The position numbers and the translations under genes were made by a program. From Patescibacteria group bacterium (lineage in GTDB: Bacteria; Patescibacteriota; Minisyncoccia; Phycocordibacterales; PALSA-1337), in NCBI GenBank assembly GCA_023487965.1, contig JAMDBV010000032.1, forward strand, positions 1-18,379: a DNA stretch of 18,379 nucleotides, written 5' to 3'. The notes below the pieces were generated by a model. The model saw nothing but the letters and a program-made list of their open reading frames with translations, did not search any database and was not told the origin of the DNA. This document shows, one piece after another, positions 15,172-18,379 of this stretch. Positions within the stretch are counted from its first letter, which is position 1. Every line of letters starts with the position of its first letter.

Positions 15172-16680
15172 ATGAGTACATACATAGACTCTGCCCGATT
15201 GCGTGCAAGACTGCCCGAAATAATATTGTGGTTTATCGTTACGGTTCCGGTATTTTTTTCAGGTTATTTCCTGAACAATACAGTACAGCCATTATGCGCC
15301 GTCGCTATAACACTCGGTTGGTTTCTCCTCATTAGAGATGGCAAATCGATAGTATTCGATAGATTAACGAAAATGCTGGGGATCATTGCATTGCTCTCCG
15401 TAATTTTTTTACCGTTATCGACATACGTATTCGGCTCTCTTTCTGGTACATTATGGTGGATTATAATCTTTGCCACCTTCGCGTATACAAGAGTCGTTAT
15501 CGATTCTAGCGATAAACTCAATAGTCTCGCCAAAGCAGTTGTTATCGGTGCTGCATTTGTAGCCATTCATGCGACTTACTTCTTCATCGTCATCGGTCTA
15601 ACTTCATATCCGCGTCTCAATTCCCTTTTTGGCTTGCACAATGTATACGGCGGATATTTGATTATTCCTTTATTCTTGAGTCTTTACCTATTCATTTCCT
15701 CCAAGAATAGTAGGGCAAAAGCGTTGTGGGCCAGCATATCAATATTGTTATTCTCAAATCTAATCCTAACCTTCTCAAGAGGCACATGGCTATCGATAAT
15801 TCTCGCAATTTTAATAATAGGCATTTTGACCAAGAATGACTTGGCGACGCGTTTGAAGGGTAAAGTAAAAAACTTAATAATAGGGATTGTCGCTGTCATC
15901 GCTCTTGGAAGTATTCTTTCGGTCGCGATATGGTTTGCCGCAAAGGCAAATACCGATACGACAGTAAATCAGGCAATACCCAATAGCTCCTACATATTTA
16001 GTGGTGAGACTGCCGAAAATAATGCATTTACAGACAGACTTATGTATTGGAAAGATGCCACAATTGTCGTTTCGCAATCGCCACTATTTGGAGTCGGTAT
16101 CGGAAATTATGGTGACGCGATTCATAAATATACACCGGATACGAAATACTTCGCATCTGATCCGCACAATTTCTATGTGAAGATATTTGCCGAACAAGGT
16201 GTCATCATTGGTCTCCTATTCGTGATTATGATAATTACCGTTGTCTATCGTATGACCATCGCTGTCCGCGCAAATAAAGCAAATTCCCTTCAGATTATTC
16301 TCTGGACGGCAATCCTCACTTCGCTGATACACATAGGGATGGAAGTTGATTGGAATTCGCCGATAATAGCGATTATATTATTTGCATTCGTCGGTAGTCT
16401 CATATCAATCACCAAAGATGGTCATAACAAAACAGCAAGATCGTTAAAGTCTTTGCAACCAATAATAGCATCTATCCTTATACTGATGTCTCTATTATCT
16501 CTATGGATATTCCTGGCCGAAAGTGCGAAAAGAGATGGTGAATTCCTCATGGAAAAAGGAAAATATAGTGAGGCACTGAGTGCGTTCAACAGGTCGGTAC
16601 ATATAAATCCGTTTGATCGCAAAACCATTGATGACAAGGTAATTGCGGAATTTACACTAATTCTTAAGGATAAGAGATAA
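15172..16680 (+). CDS. O-antigen ligase/polymerase family membrane protein with TPR-like tail
   Basis: A 502-residue polytopic membrane protein (about 11-12 hydrophobic segments) of the Wzy_C superfamily, which includes WaaL O-antigen ligases, Wzy polymerases and PglL/PilO protein O-glycosylases. Diagnostic parts are FSRGTWLS (Arg203), an outer loop with DRLMYWKDA (Arg289), GVGIGNYG, and DPHNFYVKIFAEQGVIIGLLF with the catalytic-type His332. A short TPR-like helix pair, EKGKYSEALSAFNRSVHINPFDRK, is at residues 460-484. In Wzm/Wzt pathways no separate polymerase is required, so this is more likely a ligase that puts the exported glycan on a lipid, wall polymer or protein. Being next to pilin genes makes pilin glycosylation worth considering. 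It starts 21 nt after the initiating transferase and ends at a terminator. Confidence 0.88.
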   Translation: MSTYIDSARLRARLPEIILWFIVTVPVFFSGYFLNNTVQPLCAVAITLGWFLLIRDGKSIVFDRLTKMLGIIALLSVIFLPLSTYVFGSLSGTLWWIIIFATFAYTRVVIDSSDKLNSLAKAVVIGAAFVAIHATYFFIVIGLTSYPRLNSLFGLHNVYGGYLIIPLFLSLYLFISSKNSRAKALWASISILLFSNLILTFSRGTWLSIILAILIIGILTKNDLATRLKGKVKNLIIGIVAVIALGSILSVAIWFAAKANTDTTVNQAIPNSSYIFSGETAENNAFTDRLMYWKDATIVVSQSPLFGVGIGNYGDAIHKYTPDTKYFASDPHNFYVKIFAEQGVIIGLLFVIMIITVVYRMTIAVRANKANSLQIILWTAILTSLIHIGMEVDWNSPIIAIILFAFVGSLISITKDGHNKTARSLKSLQPIIASILILMSLLSLWIFLAESAKRDGEFLMEKGKYSEALSAFNRSVHINPFDRKTIDDKVIAEFTLILKDKR

Positions 16681-16682
16681 AT

Positions 16683-16715
16683 ACAAAAACACCGCTGAGA
16701 TGCGGTGTTTTTTGT
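16683..16715. terminator. Bidirectional rho-independent terminator
   Basis: AAAAACACCGC (16685-16695), loop TGAGAT, GCGGTGTTTTT (16702-16712): an 11-bp perfect stem flanked by A and T runs. It ends the glycan operon 3 nt after its stop and also serves the convergent pilin gene ending at 16733. Confidence 0.9.
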
Positions 16716-16732
16716 CTCACGCAAATGAATAC

Positions 16733-17152
16733 TTAGTTGGCAGGACATGCCTTAACACCCGAGCCTAACGCAGAGGCGATCTTTCGGGAGGCACCGGTAC
16801 TATCCGCACACCAATTCCCTGAACCAGACGCCAACGGTACAGAAACCGCCCAGCTATTAGCGTCAGAATTACATGTTACGGTAGCGTTATTATATGTTGC
16901 AGACTGAGTCAAGGTGTAAACACCCGTCGTATCGCCTGAACCGGCAGAACAGATGTTGTAATTACTGTTATTGTTGCCTGCATATATCTCAGCCGCAGCT
17001 CTGATACTTGATACCTGCTCTTGAATCTTCGCATCTTGACCCTTCTGTCTCGCACTACCCAAGCTCACCAATACGACTGACGCCAAAATGCCGATGATGG
17101 CGATGACGACGAGCAATTCGATAAGGGTGAAACCTTTATTTTGTTTTTTCAT
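16733..17152 (-). CDS. Small type IV pilin, PilA-like (possible major subunit)
   Basis: A 139-residue prepilin: leader MKKQNKG, then FTLIELLVVIAIIGIL with Glu5, ASVVLVSLGSARQKGQDAKIQEQVSSIRAAAEIYAG, and a compact Ser/Asn/Thr-rich head ending in a cysteine-containing C-terminus (WCADSTG...KACPAN). The last two cysteines could form the D-region disulfide of type IV pilins. Small size, a single-gene transcription unit, a strong extended -10 promoter, a hairpin at the predicted 5' end of the mRNA and a strong terminator together suggest high expression. That points to this being the main fibre subunit (inference). The head is rich in Ser/Thr, so possible O-glycan sites exist. It is convergent with the glycan operon. 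Confidence 0.9.
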   Translation of the reverse strand: MKKQNKGFTLIELLVVIAIIGILASVVLVSLGSARQKGQDAKIQEQVSSIRAAAEIYAGNNNSNYNICSAGSGDTTGVYTLTQSATYNNATVTCNSDANSWAVSVPLASGSGNWCADSTGASRKIASALGSGVKACPAN

Positions 17153-17195
17153 ACTTTTTAATATGATTTATTAATAATCGACTAATAATTCACTC

Positions 17196-17220
17196 AACAG
17201 ACCTTGAATATAAGGTTGTT
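17196..17220 (-). ncRNA. 5'-terminal stem-loop in the pilin mRNA leader
   Basis: AACA plus ACCTT (17196-17205, one bulged G at 17200) pairs with AAGGT plus TGTT (17212-17220) around a 6-nt loop, forming a nine-pair stem. With transcription starting near 17222 the hairpin would lie at the extreme 5' end of the transcript, where such structures commonly stabilise bacterial mRNAs. The function is inferred. Confidence 0.45.
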
Positions 17221-17228
17221 CACGCTTA

Positions 17229-17237
17229 ATTATAGCA
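17229..17237 (-). promoter_or_regulatory. Extended -10 promoter of the small pilin gene
   Basis: Minus-strand TGCTATAAT matches TGnTATAAT exactly. TTGCAC lies upstream with a 19-nt spacer, too long to be a good -35, so the extended -10 is the main signal. The leader would be about 70 nt, longer than elsewhere in the window. The rest of the 209-nt gap 17153-17361 shows nothing clear for the divergent NYN gene. Confidence 0.65.
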
Positions 17238-17361
17238 AAATGTTACACAAACGGTGCAAGCCATATGTGGGGATAACGATTTTTAGCGGTATTTTCACGG
17301 AAATGGACAGTGGCTTTGACCATAATTCGCAATCTCATTCCAAAACAGGTAAACTACGGCC

Positions 17362-17865
17362 ATGAAACAGACAAGAAATAACTTTGCATTCATAGATAGC
17401 CAAAACCTCAACCTGGGCATTGGCAAACTCGGTTGGAAATTGAGCTATCGAAAATTCAGAATATATCTTGCCGAGAAATATGATGTCAAAAAAGCATTCA
17501 TATTTATAGGTTTTGTGGCTTCAAATCAAAGACTATACGACAACTTACAAAAAGCTGGTTTTACATTAATGTTCAAACCAACAGTACCAGATGAGGACGG
17601 AAAGATAAAAGGAAATGTAGATGCAGATATGGTTTTATCCGTAATGAAGGAGTGGTATCGATATGACGGAGCGATAATCGTATCAAGTGACGGCGACTTC
17701 TATTCATTGGTCGATCATTTGTATGTGAATAATAAACTTGAAATAGTATTGAGTCCGTACGTGCGTGAATGTTCAAGTCTGCTAAAACAGACGGCAAAAG
17801 AAAAGATTCATTTCATGGATAATCTAAGAAATAAACTGGAATTCAAAAAGAAAAGCACCGCCTGA
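17362..17865 (+). CDS. NYN-domain (PIN-like) putative ribonuclease
   Basis: A 167-residue protein of the NYN/LabA-like (DUF88) family, PIN-fold metal-dependent nucleases thought to act on RNA. The acidic site is visible: NFAFIDSQNL (Asp12), GNVDADMVLSVM (Asp87/Asp89), and IIVSSDGDFYSLVDHL (Asp110/Asp112). The order and spacing match the family, and the length is that of the single-domain form. Small NYN proteins are frequent in Patescibacteria and have no settled role there. It is a single-gene unit that reads away from the pilin and converges on pilC. The stop codon lies inside the downstream terminator hairpin. Family secure, cellular role unknown. Confidence 0.92.
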   Translation: MKQTRNNFAFIDSQNLNLGIGKLGWKLSYRKFRIYLAEKYDVKKAFIFIGFVASNQRLYDNLQKAGFTLMFKPTVPDEDGKIKGNVDADMVLSVMKEWYRYDGAIIVSSDGDFYSLVDHLYVNNKLEIVLSPYVRECSSLLKQTAKEKIHFMDNLRNKLEFKKKSTA

Positions 17866-17892
17866 GGACAAGACCCCAAGAAGTGCTTTTCT
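17849..17892. terminator. Terminator hairpin shared by NYN and pilC genes
   Basis: AGAAAAGCAC (17849-17858) pairs perfectly with GTGCTTTTCT (17883-17892) around a 24-nt loop. The minus-strand copy is followed by a T run (TTTTT), so it should work best for transcripts coming from the pilC side; the plus side ends in TTTTCTCT. It overlaps the last codons of the NYN gene. Confidence 0.6.
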
Positions 17893-17979
17893 CTAAAGAT
17901 ACATGTCAATCGTATCACATGGAGCATAGCTGTCAATGACCTATAAAGTCAACCCGATAAGGGAAATTAGTGCGTGGCA

Positions 17980-18379
17980 CTATTGCGAAGAAGCGATATT
18001 GTAAATAGGTATGAGCACAGCCGCCAAGAGAACCGCTACGCCGCCACCGAGGAGAATAATCATCGCCGGTTCAATGAGCGAAACAATCGAATCGATCGCC
18101 GTCGTCACTTCACGGGTATAGAATTTCGCGACTGTCTTTAGGATATTACCCAATTCACCTGACTCCTCGCCGACTTTCATCATTTGCGTCATGATACCCG
18201 GAATAATATTCGGATCGACCGAAAGTGATTCCGACAGTGTCTTGCCTCCTTTTACAGCATCGACCGCCTGGCCCAAGACATTTTTATAGACTTCATTATT
18301 GATAACATTGGAAGTCAGTTCGAGAGCACGCACCATAGCGATACCAGAACTCAACATTGTCGAAAAAGTCTTATCAAAC
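17980..18379 (-). CDS. pilC: Type IV pilus inner-membrane platform protein PilC/GspF (C-terminal part)
   Basis: The platform protein couples the assembly ATPase to pilin insertion. About 133 codons are present and the frame is still open at the right edge (FDKTFSTMLSSGIAMVRALELTS), so the N-terminal two thirds lie outside. The second GspF repeat is plain: LSSGIAMVRALE, LSESLSVDPNIIPGIMTQMMKVGEESGELGNIL, FYTREVTTAIDSIVSLIEPAMIILLGGGVAVLLAAVLIPIYNI, ending in the usual C-terminal transmembrane helix. The GEESGELG motif is diagnostic. The stop is at 17980-17982. Upstream, outside the window, the usual partners would be the PilB and PilT ATPases. Confidence 0.95.
   Translation of the reverse strand, partial: FDKTFSTMLSSGIAMVRALELTSNVINNEVYKNVLGQAVDAVKGGKTLSESLSVDPNIIPGIMTQMMKVGEESGELGNILKTVAKFYTREVTTAIDSIVSLIEPAMIILLGGGVAVLLAAVLIPIYNIASSQ

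Noticed and set aside
16422..16748. Minus-strand 108-codon frame across the end of the ligase-like gene
   Set aside because: Antisense to a clear membrane protein, spans the terminator hairpin and matches no family.

Overview
The window looks like a chromosomal segment of a Candidate Phyla Radiation (Patescibacteria, probably Parcubacteria-like) bacterium. The clues are several small type IV pilins with near-identical mature N-termini, an ORF6N-domain protein, a small NYN-domain nuclease, a pseudopilin fused to Ig-like modules, and an almost complete absence of Shine-Dalgarno sequences. TGA works as a stop (for example at the ends of the ORF6N and Wzt genes), so the code is the standard one. 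The placement is inference; no rRNA or tRNA is present to confirm it.

Layout. (1) 1-1902, minus: NAD-dependent DNA ligase LigA. It lacks its C-terminus at the window edge, carries a GC-rich in-frame insert, and has a degenerate zinc finger. (2) 1994-7538, minus: type IV pilus genes. In transcription order these are a PilA-like pilin, prepilin peptidase PilD, a second PilA-like pilin, a 553-residue FimT/GspH-like pseudopilin with Ig-like modules, and PilW-, PilV- and PilX/GspK-like minor pilins. (3) 7603-8385, minus: a GT2 glycosyltransferase, divergent from the next block, with two promoters whose -10 elements overlap face to face. (4) 8420-16680, plus: a surface-glycan operon. It holds the ABC exporter permease (Wzm-like), a truncated ORF6N gene, the ABC ATPase with carbohydrate-binding tail (Wzt-like), GT4, GT2, GT8, an initiating polyprenyl-phosphate sugar-phosphate transferase, and an O-antigen ligase/polymerase-like membrane protein with a TPR-like tail. 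Most internal junctions are 4-nt ATGA overlaps. (5) 16733-17152, minus: a further small pilin, convergent with the glycan operon and separated from it by a bidirectional terminator. (6) 17362-17865, plus: NYN-domain protein. (7) 17980-18379, minus: C-terminal part of the PilC/GspF platform protein, running off the right edge.

How it fits together. PilD would cleave and methylate the six or more prepilins, PilC would anchor assembly, and the minor pilins would prime the fibre and probably present the Ig-like module at its tip. The glycan operon would load a sugar phosphate on undecaprenyl phosphate, extend it with the GTs, flip it through Wzm/Wzt and transfer or polymerise it with the Wzy_C-type protein. 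Because this locus sits inside the pilus genes, pilin or surface-protein glycosylation is a reasonable hypothesis, but the sequence does not prove it.

The most unusual signals are a perfect 13-bp inverted repeat inside the truncated ORF6N gene that splits wzm from wzt, the hairpin-rich GC insert in LigA, the loss of two of four zinc cysteines in LigA, the sharp composition break inside wzt, and the Ig-tailed pseudopilin. No intergenic stretch exceeds about 210 bases. I saw no CRISPR, tRNA, rRNA, transposase or replication origin.
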